This document shows, piece after piece, positions 34,163 to 46,448 of a DNA stretch of 64,000 bases. The DNA comes from Juglans regia. Taxonomy: Eukaryota > Streptophyta > Magnoliopsida > Fagales > Juglandaceae. Below the pieces are notes generated by a model. The model saw nothing but the letters and a program-made list of their open reading frames with translations. It was not told where the DNA came from and ran no database searches. The stretch's first letter is position 1; each line of letters opens with the position of its first letter. The stretch is from contig NW_023361600.1 of assembly GCF_001411555.2 (NCBI RefSeq), forward strand, positions 124,001-188,000. The letters are read 5' to 3'. The position numbers and the translations under genes were made by a program.

Positions 34163-34529
34163 GAAGCTAGCCATGGAGTACTAGTAGTACTGGTCGACCT
34201 GAGATGGAAAGTTCCAGGTAGACAGCATCAACTTTCGGTTTATTTAGGCCCTGTTTATGGGAACCCATCACACACCCTTATGGCATACAAAGGTTCTACG
34301 CAACTTCTGTATAAAATTATTAGCAAAAGTTTGTCACAAATTTAATTAAGAATACAAATTAAAAAGTTTGCCTCGTAAAGCAAGAATTCTATCATTGCTT
34401 GCTTAAAATTATTAGCCATAGGAATTGAAACATCATATGCATCAACATAGCACGTGGTCAACTCAAAAGTCGACGTTGGTCAGCTTTCTCCTTTCGTACC
34501 CATCAACATTCCAAATGAATTGAATTTGC

Positions 34530-35060
34530 ATATCAAGGTTCTAGGTAGCTTCGCTTTTTCTTTTCTTGACTCAAAATAGTATTATTGTTGTTTATCATCT
34601 TTTTACTATTTTATACTGTATTTGAAATTTTTATTTTATTTTATTATCTTTTAAGTATTTTTTTAACATACTTAATCATTAAAAAAATTTAAAAAAATAT
34701 ACAACTTCATTAATAATTATTTCCTTAACTATTAAATAAATAAATAGTATTAGTACTGGTCAACCTGAGATGAAAAGTTCAAAGTAGATGCAGCATCCTA
34801 TCAATTGTAGAATGCATTGCTTTCAAGCGTGAATTACGTAATTTCCAGAGTGGCTTCCACCCACTATAGAATTTTTTAACTAAAACACAAATAATCATGT
34901 ATACTTTTAGACCCATCGAGCGTACTATTGGACAATCAAATGACTTAGATGACTTAGAGCATTTAAAATGGCTGATACATTTTCATATTCATTTTTATAT
35001 TTATATAATATCTTTTTAAATTGATCTACATTAAATTATACATCTTCCAAATTTTGTTAT
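34530..35060. repeat. Duplicated block, copy 1 (partner 36575-37103)
   Basis: It is collinear with 36575-37103: both contain CTTGACTCAAAATAG, an AT-rich MITE-like stretch, GTGGCTTCCACCCACTA and CTTAGATGACTTAGAGCATT in the same order. Confidence 0.8.
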
Positions 35061-35216
35061 AATTTGAAAGTGAACACCAAATGAGATGAGATGAGATGAA
35101 AAATTTTAAGAAAGTGAACAAATGATCTTAGTGTTGCAAACAATAAAGAAGATGAAGTACTCAAATTTCATCTCATCTCTGAATACAAACTAATCCTTAT
35201 TACGCTCCTACCACTC

Positions 35217-35368
35217 TTTTACTGTTCTATATTTGAAATTTTTATTTTTTCATTATTTTATTTTAAGTATTTTTTAACATTTTTAATCGTTAAGAAAAAA
35301 TTAAAAAAAAATTTACAATTTCATTAATAGTTACTTCCTTAACTATTAAGTAAAAAAAAATTAAAAAA
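35217..35368. repeat. AT-rich MITE-like block
   Basis: The sequence from TACTGTTCTATATTTGAAAT to CTTAACTATTAAGT is also seen at 34598-34745 and 36640-36800. The inner part is a partial palindrome of A- and T-runs. Confidence 0.55.
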
Positions 35369-35399
35369 TCTTCATTTTTTCAAACCCAACTCAAGTATG

Positions 35400-35620
35400 G
35401 ATCGTTTGTTTATGAGATGAGATAAGATCAGTTGAGTTGTTATAAAAGTTGAAAGTTGAATAAAATATTATTAGAATATATATTTTTAATATTATTTTTA
35501 TTTTGAAATTTAAAAAAACTTGAATTTTTTAATTTATTTTATATGAAAATTTAAAAATTTTATAATGATTATATTAAATGGGATAAGTTGAGAAAGTTAT
35601 GAAAATAAATAAAGTCTAAC
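35400..35620. mobile_element. Degenerate GATGAG-type MITE
   Basis: It starts GTTTGTTTATGAGATGAGAT, has the internal AATAAAATATTATTAGAATA, and ends in a degraded GGGATAAGTTGAGAAAG. The layout is that of 37527-37726. Confidence 0.6.
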
Positions 35621-36574
35621 AGTACAAAGATAACTATTACAGTAGATTTTCAACGTAAAAACTGTGTGTGCATACCTTCAACGTCCATATTTATCGATCC
35701 AAGTCTAATCACAAGTCGCACATTAAAATAAAACGCGTAAAGTAATTAACTCCTTTGAATGACACCACAAGACTTTTTCAACTCTCCAGTCATGATCCAG
35801 AGGAAGAATTAATGAAACCCGAAAAAGAAGTAATTTCTTTGAATGGCATGATTCTGTCAACTCTATTAAAACGCGTACTTTGGACCTTTGAATGCATGCG
35901 AAGGTTATGCACAATTTCTCTCATTGTCTTGTGTTCAATAGGATGATGCCAAATGCCCTACCTTTGATTCAACTCCGATTTCAATTTGTATAGCTTTCGA
36001 TCTAACTTTAACTTCGATTTGTCAGAACAGAGTTAGTTTGGGTTTTTTATTAGATTTTTTTTGAATTTATTTGAAATTTCAATTTAACAATCTTAAGCTC
36101 TTACTAATCGAATTTAGACTTCCAAATTTTATTTTTTTTAAACAAATATTTTTTTAATTTCAATTTTATTAAAACATAACTAAAATTAAAAAAAAAATAG
36201 ATCATTGTACAAATTTATGTATTAGTATTATATGTTATTATATGTTAATATTTATACATTAGTATTACATATTATTATACATTGATTATTATACATTACT
36301 AGTACATATTATTATATTTAGTTATTAAATATTAGTAATATTACTTGTTATTATAAATTTATATATTTATGTTTATACATGATACATTAATATTAAATGT
36401 TATTATATATTAGTTATTATATAATTGGTATTATATGTTATCATACCAAGAAAGAATGTAAGCCGTTATTACGTAATTATACATTACTAGTACATCTCCT
36501 TTCTTAGTCATCAACATTAATAATGCATGCAAAAAAAAAAGAAATTTAAAACCCGTAGGGCCAATGAATTTGCA

Positions 36575-37103
36575 ATCCAAGGTTCTACGTAGGTTCGCTT
36601 CTCCTTGACTCAAAATAGACTTATTACTGTTTATCATCTTTTTACTATTTTATACAATATTTGAAATTTTTATTTTTTTATTTTTTTCTTTTAAATATTT
36701 TTTCCAATATCCTTAATCATTAAGAAAAATAAAAAAAATATATACAACTTCATTAATAATTATTTCCTTAACTATTAGACTAAAAAATAAAAAATAAAAA
36801 TATACGTAGTACTAGTATTGGTCAACCTGAGATGGAAAGTTCAACTATCGGTTATTAAATGTATTGCTTTCAAGCGCGCATGTACGTAATTTTCAGGGTG
36901 GCTTCCACCCACTAAAGAATTTTTTAACTAAAACACAAATAATCATATACACTGTTAGACCCGTTGAGCATATTGTTAGACAATCGAATGACTTAGATGA
37001 CTTAGAGCATTTACAATGGCTGATACATTTTCATATTCATTTTTATATTTATATAATATCTTTTTAAATTGATCTACATTAAATTATACATCTTCCAAAT
37101 TTT
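36575..37103. repeat. Duplicated block, copy 2 (partner 34530-35060)
   Basis: Second copy about 2 kb from the first, in the same orientation, with substitutions throughout. Confidence 0.8.
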
Positions 37104-37526
37104 ACATAGCTATGATTCACTCTCCAAACATTATTTTACCCTTTTTTCTCTCTCCTACCAATTAAAATCAACTTTGTAGAATTTGTATTAAGATGATTTT
37201 GATATATAAAATTTGTATTAAGTTCGATACAAAATATTTTTTTTAGTAAATATTAATATTTATCGATAAAATTGGTCATTTTAATATATGAAATTGGTAT
37301 TTTTTAGCACATGGTGCTAATTGTAAAATATATAAAAATAATAATTTTAAGAAAAAAATAAAAATAATAATATTCATTATTATTTGGTTCAAAGATACAT
37401 AATTTAATGTGGAAGTTTTTCTTGATATGCAAAATTAATCTTCAAAAGATGTGATCTTAAAGATGCATATAGAGAAACTAATGCTAATGCTCTAATTAGA
37501 TGTACACTGTTAGCCCCATCCATGGT

Positions 37527-37726
37527 GGTTTGTTTGGATCGTAAGATGAGATGAGATAATTTTAAATAAGTTGAGTAAAATATTATTAGAATATTATTTT
37601 TTAATATTATTATTAGTTTAAGATTTGAAAAAATTAAATTATTTATTATATATTATATGAGGATTTAGAAAAATTATAAGTATGAGATGAGATAGATTGA
37701 GAGTATTTTTGTATCCAAACCCAACC
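37527..37726. mobile_element. GATGAG-type (Tourist-like) MITE, 200 bp
   Basis: The ends GGTTTGTTTGGAT and ATCCAAACCCAACC form an imperfect inverted repeat. Next to them are GATGAGATGAGAT (left) and TATGAGATGAGATAG (right). No clear target duplication is seen. Confidence 0.7.
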
Positions 37727-38215
37727 TAAAGTTAACACAGTCATTTGAGTGTTTTTTCTTTCTAAGTAATTTTTTAATTTTCTTAAATAATTATTATCAT
37801 ACACGTTTATCAATCATACAAAATATTAATATATGAGTAGTGCTATTATGCCTCCTCAATTTGCCCACTTGGTTTGTCCCTATTAATGCAAATTGCACTC
37901 TTTTTTTTCTACTTTTCATTTCAAACATCTTTTAAACATGTTCAAATATTTTAAAAAAATATATCAATACACTAATAGTTATTTCCAAAAAAAAAAAAAG
38001 TTAAATGGATGACTAGCGGTCAAAATGAAGGGATAAATTAAGAAGACATAATAACATTATTCTTAATATATATACAGAGTGTGTTCATCTTCCAAGGAGA
38101 TCTAGGGATAATCAATCCATATTATCTACACATTCTAATTGATAAAATGGAGTCAGTCATTACCAAATTTGCTGCTAATTTTGTCAAATTTGTCGTACTA
38201 AGTCCGTGACCCTCC

Positions 38216-38256
<41 letters not shown>

Positions 38257-39166
38257 ATGTATGTATGTTTATTTAAGCTGTGTTTATGATAAGCCATCAC
38301 AAGCCCTTATATGTTGATTCACTGGTCACGTACTCAATGAGTAACTTCTATTTCAGAAATACCATCCTTTAAAAAATAAAATCATATTGCATAGGTCTTG
38401 ATTTATTTATTAAAAATGATGTTTTGACTTTTGATTGAGAAAGTTTTTAAACTTGTTTTTATCAGTATTTGGAAAAGTAAGGGACTAATTAAAACTTATT
38501 TTTAGGAAGAATATTTTGGTGGGACCATTATCTACTCATGTCTTGATAACACGTTAGGCCTAGGCCCGACCAGGAAAGCCTCGTGAGCCCAAAAGAAGGG
38601 ATCAGCTCAACCTTCTCCAACTCCATAGGATAAAACCATAAAGCCTGAATTCATACGTTTTGCCATAGACACGATATATATAATCGTACTGTATGTAGTG
38701 TTTGGAGTAGCCAACAATCCATTTATAGATTGAACATGTCCAATATCCTGAACTAAAGCATTCCTAATGTATTATGTAAAATCTATATTTTTATAAAATT
38801 TAAAAGAAATAGTTTAATATAATTATGTATTTTATAACTATTATTTAGTTTGCTACAATACCATCTCTACATCTAAGAAACATTATTCACACTTGTATAA
38901 GTATTTAATTAATTTCTCTCCCTATTTTTTACTTTTAATTCATTTCTTTATCTACTTTCTATTTTTTACTTTATTTGATAATATTTAAATGATATAAAAA
39001 AAAATAGATAAGCTGATGTATGATATATTGTAAGAGTCAGTACGTCAAATAGAAAAAGTGAGTTTTAATTATATATTTTAGAGAATATGATAAAGAATCA
39101 ATTGGGAATGTTTTGTATCAATTTGCAAATCTAACTCGGAAAAGATCTTGATGGGTTTCACACACA

Positions 39167-39700
39167 CACTATAAAAAAAGAGTCTTTCCTAGCACCAATA
39201 ATTGCCGCAAATAAGCCATAATATCTCTGGATTTGATATTTCTCAGTGATTTTTACTGTGCTGAATGTTCGTCGTAATTGTTTTCTTAATTATAATTTAA
39301 ACCAGCGAAATGCAAAAATCGTCGCAAATATTTACATTTTCCGACAATTTGCTTTCGCCGCAAATTTCAAATAAAACGCTACAGGTACTCATTCGGTTTG
39401 CCTATTAAATCGTTGGGAAAATTTTTCCGGCGAATTATAGTCGTCGCAAATATTTAATAAATCACCGCTAATGAGGAGATATATTCCAACGGTCTAATTA
39501 AATCGCTGAAAATCTTTTTGCTGTGAATTATAGTCATCGAAAATAGTATCAAAATCGCTAGAAAAGTATTTCCAATGATATTTGATTGCCGCAAATAAGT
39601 TTAATATATGAAAAATATATTTCTAGCGAATTTTATCCACTGGAAAAAGTATTTCACAAAATAATAATAAATAAAAAAACTCCACAAATATCCTGATGAA
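39167..39700. mobile_element. Partial CACTA element end with subterminal repeats
   Basis: It starts CACTATAAAAAAAGAG and then has at least ten diverged copies of the unit TCGCCGCAAATA/AATCGCTGAAAA. It then passes into TTTCACAAAATAATAATA, the same order seen at 13019-13470. It is therefore an older relative of that CACTA element. No right end was found. It interrupts the homology to the TNL1 flank. Confidence 0.75.
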
Positions 39701-40381
39701 CTTATTTAAGTACTGTAAGATATAATTAATATAGATCTAAAACCATGCGCCATAGTATCTGTACATAAATTTCTTTTACGTCTAAGGTTATATTATTAGA
39801 ATATGAATGAATGCATGCATACAACCATATCCATGTAATTCAACAAAATCTAATATATTCCCCTATAGATATCACATATAGGGTGGTGATTCTCCTTGTA
39901 GCAAGATTTATGGTATGGTTTATTCCTAGATGTAGAGAACTGTAAGTGGGCAAAAAGAATAGATACCGAAAATTCACTGTCACAAGTAGAAATTTAAATT
40001 CAAAAGAAAACAAAACTAGAGATCCCTACAGCTATAACAAATAGAAATTTAAAGGCCAAGGTTCAGGCACATGTAGTAACTTCTGGCCAAGGTTCATCAA
40101 TATTATTGAAGAAGCCAACTAGTCCAGTACCTAGCTAGGCCTATAAGAAGTGCAAATGCCCACTTGAGTAAAACATACTGAAATATTTGAACCTTTTTCC
40201 TTGACCTCCAGTCTTGCTTAAATAATTCATTTTCAATAATCCTGAAACAGAATAAACAATAATATTATTTGTGAACTTCGAACTATTACTTACTCTAGAT
40301 GGACTGGCGATATGAAAAATGACAGATTCAATAGTTGCAAATATATTCAAACATGATTCAACGTATCAAAAAGTGATAATC
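39701..40381. other. Flank left of the solo LTR, nothing recognised
   Basis: Possibly interior of the CACTA element that starts at 39167. No coding frame is recognised. It ends in TAATC, one half of the LTR target duplication. Confidence 0.45.
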
Positions 40382-41523
40382 TGTAACACCCGGACCCAAT
40401 CAAGCCTAATTTTTATTTATTTTAGTTCATTTTATTTTATTTTTCTATTTTCTTCACACATTTATTTTTTCCCGCATGTTTTATTTTATTTATTTCTCTT
40501 TCCGTCTATATTTTTTTTTTAATTCCCGTAAGGTTTCCTCTCGTCCACTCCATACACACACACGACACATTCGCGCACACGTTTCTCTTTCTCTAGGGTT
40601 TTCCGTATTGCCCTTTGATATATTTTTTAAGCACTTATCATCACTTACACGTACGCCTCTATTTTCTCCTCGTATTATGTTTGTTTTGTTTCAAACATTT
40701 TTTTTCTTTCACACGGCAACTTCACAGTGCATCGATTAGCCCCACAGTTTTCTCGTTGTGCACGATTTTCGTCTGGTGCGTTTTACTCGTCCGTTTTTCC
40801 GTGGCATGATCGTCCCTATCCCTCCATCATTCACGGCAACTGTTGTGTAATAGATATGCATATTTATACTCATGTTTAGTAGTTCCTCAATTTGACAAAC
40901 TAGGGTTGCCGTTTACACTTTTCTATCCCCAACAAGTCGTGGCCTATCTCTCCCACTGCACTGTCCTCCCCACAAATAAACAGCGACCACGTTTCCTCCG
41001 TAGCAACCCTTTTCCACCGTAAACGACCATCGCCCAGGGCCCAAAGCATCACCATAGCCACGTCTTCTCCTCACTGTGAGACCTTCCCCTCAGTGCAGCC
41101 GTGCAACACCCAGTCATTGGCCAAGCTCGTAGCGCAACACGGGTTGAATCTCCGTGACGCCACTACACTGCCACACGAACTCACAGACAGCAACTCCTCC
41201 TTGCAAGCAGCGCACCACCCTCCAAGTCGTCCTCGCCTCCACGGAAGGCCAACCACCGTCGCCCAGCCGTTGAAGGAGGAACACACGGCATACTCTGTTT
41301 TTCCACTCCCGAAACAAAGCAGTGTTTGCTCAAGCCGTTCCACTGAGTTCCTCTGCTGGCCTCTCCATCTCCCGGTGCCCCTCGGTTTTTCAACCATGTT
41401 ACACAACCGAAACCACCACACGTAGCTCTCGACCAGTCGTACGCCTTCGCGCTGTCCCACGGTGAGCTCTCTCCCCTTCCGCAAACCATACTCTCTCATC
41501 GTGTTTCTCTCTCTCACCGTGTT

Positions 41524-41595
<72 letters not shown>

Positions 41596-43514
41596 CTCCA
41601 CCGAGTTCACCACCTACCACAGCACTGTCCACCGCACGCCTGCTCTCCAGCCGCGTCGCCACTGCCTACCCAGTCCAGCCATCGCACACTGCCGTGTGAT
41701 TCCTCAGTGAGTAAGCCCCTACCATGCATATTATTTTGTTTTCCGTAGGTTTTATTGGTTTTCAAAGAAATGAAGGAAATTACATTAGTGCCCTTTTACT
41801 AAGTGTTATATTAATGTGCTTTAAAATTCTTATAATGTATTGGTACACTCTTATATAATTATGATTACAAAAAAATCACTTAAATATTTTAATATGTTAT
41901 TTAAGTAAAGATTTATTTTAATAGTAAACAATATTGTTGTAATGTTATTTTTACATTTTAGATATGTTTTAGTCTATTTAAAATTGTTATGAGTTATTTT
42001 AAAATATTTTGGAATAATTATATTATCCAGTATTAAACTTTATAGTTGGTTTTCAATAATAAATAAGTCTGACTTTTAAATGTTTTAGTCATAGTATTAA
42101 GTTAGCATTGGCGATTTTAGAAAGTGATGATTTGTAATTTTAGGTTTTGAGGAATTAAATAGGTTATTTTATAAGCTTAGGATTAAATATCGAAATACGT
42201 AATTAATTGGAAATTTATGAGAATTACGTGATTATTTTATAGGTGAAAATTAATTATTGTTCGACGTTTTTGAGGAATTCTGAAAAAGTTAAGAAGTTCA
42301 GGTAAGCGAAGTTCCTATGCTAGACTTTGCATTTAAAATAAAATGAGCTGAGGTTATTTTTGGAAAATAAACATGTTTTGTTATGAAAATATATTTGAAC
42401 TGCCTCAGATATTTGTTCTGCATTACTCATGAGATTCTGTTTAAGAATAAATTATTTTCTGTCATGACTGGTGTAGACATGAGCTTATTTTTTACACTTT
42501 GTTTCTGAACTTTGAAAAAGAGAGCGAATATAAAATTTTGTGCATAAATTATGTTGAGTAATGATTTTGTTCTGTTCTAAAGATTTTCTGTACTCTGATA
42601 TGATCTGATGTGATTTCTGAAAACCTCTGACATAACATTCTGTTTCTATTTCTGTTCCGTTCTGACCTCACCACGAGTGTAAAACTGTGGCTTCTGTTCG
42701 AGTTGGTACCAACTTTTCTGTTTCTGGTACACCCACTTTGGAAACAAAGTGGTTTTCTACGTGGTCTTTCCTATGTGCACACTCGGGGCTCCGAGAATGA
42801 ATAAGAGGAAGATTCACATTCTGTTTCTGCTCGGTTAACTACAGGGGTTTGCACAACTCTACCACGGGGGTTAAACATGGTATTTGTTCTGATATGATAA
42901 GATAAGATGTGATATTTCAGTTATGCTATGCCAAAGGGATTTTGCTTATGAATATTTTTTTGAACTTTCGCTTTGATATTTTTGATAACATGTTCTGACA
43001 CTACATTTTGAAAACATTATTCTGATTCTGCTTTCTGAAAGAAAATATTTTTGTTCTGCATTCTAAACTCTGTAAATGCTCATGTTTACACACTACTATA
43101 TGTCATCTACTTATTGAGTTGTTGATAACTCACCCCTTATCTTCATATATTTTTCAGATATTTTTTATGGTTCAGCTGGAGAACAAGAGTAGAAAGTTTT
43201 AGTAGGTGTGATGATCAGAGTGGAATAAGTACCCCAAGGGTACAAGTGCTTATTTGAGAGTCGTGGTTAGTAAACTGAATTTATGTTTCGGGTATTTTGA
43301 TTTGATGAGTTAAGGATAATTTTGAGTTTTAGAGAGTTTTTAATTTATGTTATTGAGATTTTCTTTATTGTCCCCATAGAGGAACTTAGATATTTTGATT
43401 GATTAAATTGATTAATATTTTATTGGATTCTTTCGGATTTTATAGTTGTACTATTTAAGTTGATTTGAGGTATTAAGAGTTAACTCTCCGGACCTCCGAG
43501 AACGGGGCGTTACA
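40382..43514 (+). mobile_element. Solo LTR, 3.13 kb, with TAATC target duplication
   Basis: It begins TGTAACACCCGGACC and ends GGGGCGTTACA, flanked on both sides by TAATC (40377-40381 and 43515-43519). Its inner order matches the LTRs of the 25231-33441 element: C-rich block, TTACTCATGAGATTCTG, GGTGTAGACATGAGC, the stem-loop at 43115-43132, and CTCTCCGGACC. No PBS or gag follows, so it is what remains after LTR-LTR recombination of a related full element. The long ORFs over its CT run are artefacts. Confidence 0.93.
41527..41590. repeat. CT microsatellite in the solo LTR
   Basis: About 32 CT units. It creates artificial Arg/Glu- and Ser/Leu-repeat frames on the two strands. Confidence 0.95.
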
Positions 43515-43989
43515 TAATCATAAACATAGAAATAGGTTGCAGCTAGCTCTTATGAATAATAACATACCCCTTAAAACATTGATTAAAAACAAAAAAGAGA
43601 ACACCTCACAATAGACTGCAAAAGTTTTAAATTTTCCAACTGAATCACAAGTTTGTGAAGGCAGGGGTGAATGGTAAACATCACTAGATGAACAGTCATT
43701 AGATTCTCACTTTTCCATGGTTACCTTTACTTGTTGCAACTAAAGGGAGTTCTGCAACTTCTCGACCAAAAACTTGAAGGATTCCAGCCGATACGATGAA
43801 TGAGCTGCAGTGTCAGCAAAAAAGACTGTTATCATATCTTCAAGAGAGAGAACATATATGGTTAGACCTTAGAGAAGACTAGCTCTAAGAGAGAGAGAGA
43901 GAGAGAGAGAGAAGGGCGTTTAAGTGGAAAAGAATGAAAAAAAGGTGACTAAACATGGGCTCTAACAGCACAGTATCAATAATGAAAAG
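43515..43989. other. Flank right of the solo LTR, nothing recognised
   Basis: It starts with the TAATC repeat and continues the sequence interrupted at 40381. A GA run lies at about 43890-43911. No gene is read. Confidence 0.45.
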
Positions 43990-44333
43990 ATCTTAATTGC
44001 TCACCAATAAACTATAAGATCTCAAGAATTCAACAGAAATATGAATACACGAGATATCTTTTGTGTTGGCTTTTACACTTTAAGCCGTGTAGTTTTCCAT
44101 TATATTTATAGCTGTATAATCGAACTTACAAGCGTATAATAAGGAAACAAATATGAGGAAAATAAGGAAACAATCAAATACAAGTTTGTAGGAGAAAGTT
44201 ACGCTACTAGCTGGATTATTTTGAATTAGTAACAGAATGGATAGAGTGAAGAATTGGTGTAGATGCTCCTGGATATTCTGCTGAAGATGCTAATGAAGAT
44301 TCTGATGCTGATGAAGATTCTAATAGTCTAACA
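43990..44333 (-). repeat. Probable Ty1/copia LTR
   Basis: On the minus strand the LTR starts TGTTAGACTATTAGAATC, directly after a purine tract (AAGGGGGGTG, about 44334-44343) that follows the pol stop. The far end, near 43990-44040, is not exact because no second copy is present. Confidence 0.6.
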
Positions 44334-44340
44334 CCCCCCT

Positions 44341-45064
44341 TTAATTAATGGGGTTTTTACAGACCATTAATTTGCTCTTAAGATACTGAAAACGTTGTGC
44401 AGTTTGGCCTTTGGTGAAGACATCCGTTATTTGATCCATGGTTGAGACATGTTGTACTTTAATATCATTATTACATACTTTCTCCCGAATAAAATGATAG
44501 TCAATCTCTACATGCTTCGTTCTTGCATAGAACACCGGATTTGAAACGAGTGCAATTGCCCCAATGTTATCGCACCATATAGTTGGTATGTGGACTAGAC
44601 CAATAGCCAATTCTTGGAGCTCCAAGAAACCAGGTTCCTTCCTAGAAAAACTCCATAGCCGCTAGTAGACCTTCTGTAATCTGGATTGCCTGCCCAATCT
44701 GAGTCGCAGTAGGTGTGTAATTGTAGAGGAGATGGTGCATAGAAGAGGCCATGGTTTACAGTGCCCTTTAAGTAGTGAAGAACTCGCTTCATAGCCTGCC
44801 AGTGTGGAGTTCTTGGCTGGTGCATATACTGACATAGCTGGTTAACAGAATAAGAAATATCGAGACATGTTATTGTGCAGTATTGGAGTGTCCCAATAAT
44901 TTGTCTATAAGTAGAAGGATCATATATTTGTTCTCCTTCTATACTAGACAGTTTGGTACTTGCCACCGTAGGTGATGCAAGTGGCTTGGCACCAGCCATT
45001 TTAGTTCGGTCTAAGAGATCACAAACGTACTTTGTTTGACGTAAATGCAGACCTAGTGACACAT
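44341..45064 (-). pseudogene. Ty1/copia pol fragment (end of RT, RNase H)
   Basis: This is the 3' part of a copia Gag-Pol. Residues from LRQTKYVCDLLDRTKM through YRQIIGTLQYCTITCLDISY, LHTYCDSDWAGNPDYRRSTS and VSWSSK form the C-terminal RT and first RNase H section. After a break come ELQELAIG, IWCDNIGAIALVSNPVF, ARTKHVEIDYHFIREKV and ITDVFTKGQ, the RNase H end. The roughly 100 bases expected in between (with the STEAEY segment) are missing. The junction lies in TGGAGCTCCAAGAA, a sequence expected on both sides of the gap, so it is likely a microhomology deletion. The fragment is cut at 45064 on its 5' side. Confidence 0.88.
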
Positions 45065-45297
45065 CGTCTCACCTCTACCATTCCGAGAAGAAGGAATACA
45101 TGAGCACGAAGATTAGTATATAATGGAATTAAGAGATTTAGAGGAGCAGATAAATATGTATTATGACCCACTTGGAGAAGAACTCATGTACTTTACCCAA
45201 GACGAAGTTTCTAAAAATGACGAGGTTGATTCAACCCAGTTGACTCCCCAACCAATGTAGAACCTTAGCTTCTCTAGTAAGATGTATCCTTATAAGC

Positions 45298-45329
<32 letters not shown>

Positions 45330-45337
45330 TGATTTAT
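45065..45337. other. Short unassigned segment
   Basis: It includes a 45-codon plus-strand frame (45123-45260, MELRDLEEQINMYYDPLGEE) of unknown origin and a TA microsatellite (about 45298-45324), up to the next LTR. Confidence 0.4.
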
Positions 45338-46410
45338 TGTAACACCCAGGCTGAGCACCAAGCCCAAACTAACCGTAGGTCCGATAATTTTTTTAATTTT
45401 TTAATTTTATCTTTATTTTGGGTTAATACATAAGAAAAACTCATTTGAGATTTAACGAATAGTTTTAGAGTAGGCCACGGGCCGCAAAATTTATTTCAAC
45501 AATATATAAATTTTTATTGGGCTTGATCATTAGTTAAAGTTATCTAAGGGACCAAGTGGGATATCTCTATTTTCGAATTAGCCCAAAACATTTACGAGAC
45601 GAGATTTAGTTAGTTTAGAATTTGAGTTGAGGCTCATTAGTATTTATTAATACTCGATTGAGAAAATTTACAGACAAATCAAAGAGATTTTTGGATTGAT
45701 CTAACCGGCCTAATTTATTAACTCATACATATCCAAGACGTGGGCCATAGATTTTGAAATGGACCCAAGAAGTCCAAGCCCGTGGGAACCAAGGATCAGA
45801 CTCCATGCCATGCACATCTCCACGCTCATGCACGTCTCTCCCACTTCACACACACACCCTTCACGTAAATTATCTGTAACCTAAGCTAGAGTTGCTGCCG
45901 CTTGAGTTGTAGTGAAGCAACACCACCATGTAACTATCACTAGCCCGCTGCCCAGCTCTTTGCAAAAACTGCAACCACCAAGCCACTGTCCAACTTCAGT
46001 GCACCACCCACGGCTAACAGAAGACGAGCACCACCCATGGCAAGAAAACTTCATCGAGAGCCAAAAATGCCGAAGTCCAAACTCTAGCCCAGTTGCACCG
46101 CAGCCTCTGCCTTGCACCATCGTAGACCCATGCCACCCCAGCACCACCCAACACAACCCCGTAAGCCTCCACGCATGACCTGCACCTCAACACTTCTCCC
46201 ATGTTTCCCTCAGCAAAAATAAAGTGCGCGTTCCACACCATGAGACACAAACTAGCCACCCCACACTACCAGCCTCCTCCATGTCATCGCCACCTGCATA
46301 GAAAGCATCGTCGGGAGCACCACGCCACCCAAGTCTGTCATTATCCTCTCGATAAGCCACCCTCGAACTCACCCACTTTCCCTCTCCATCTTCCTCTCTT
46401 TCTCCCACCA

Positions 46411-46448
<38 letters not shown>

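Larger units (their letters stand above)
34163..39166. other. TNL2 upstream region with MITE and duplicated blocks
   Basis: The outer parts match the TNL1 upstream region (34163-34520 against 6868-7430; 37790-39160 against 7480-8640). Between them lies about 3.2 kb of extra AT-rich DNA built from MITE copies and an internal duplication. No coding frame longer than 70 codons was supportable. A TA microsatellite lies at about 38219-38252. Confidence 0.6.

Noticed and set aside
41071..41710. Frame of 180 codons with long Arg-Glu repeats, and a Ser-Leu-rich frame on the other strand
   Set aside because: Created by a CT microsatellite within the solo LTR.
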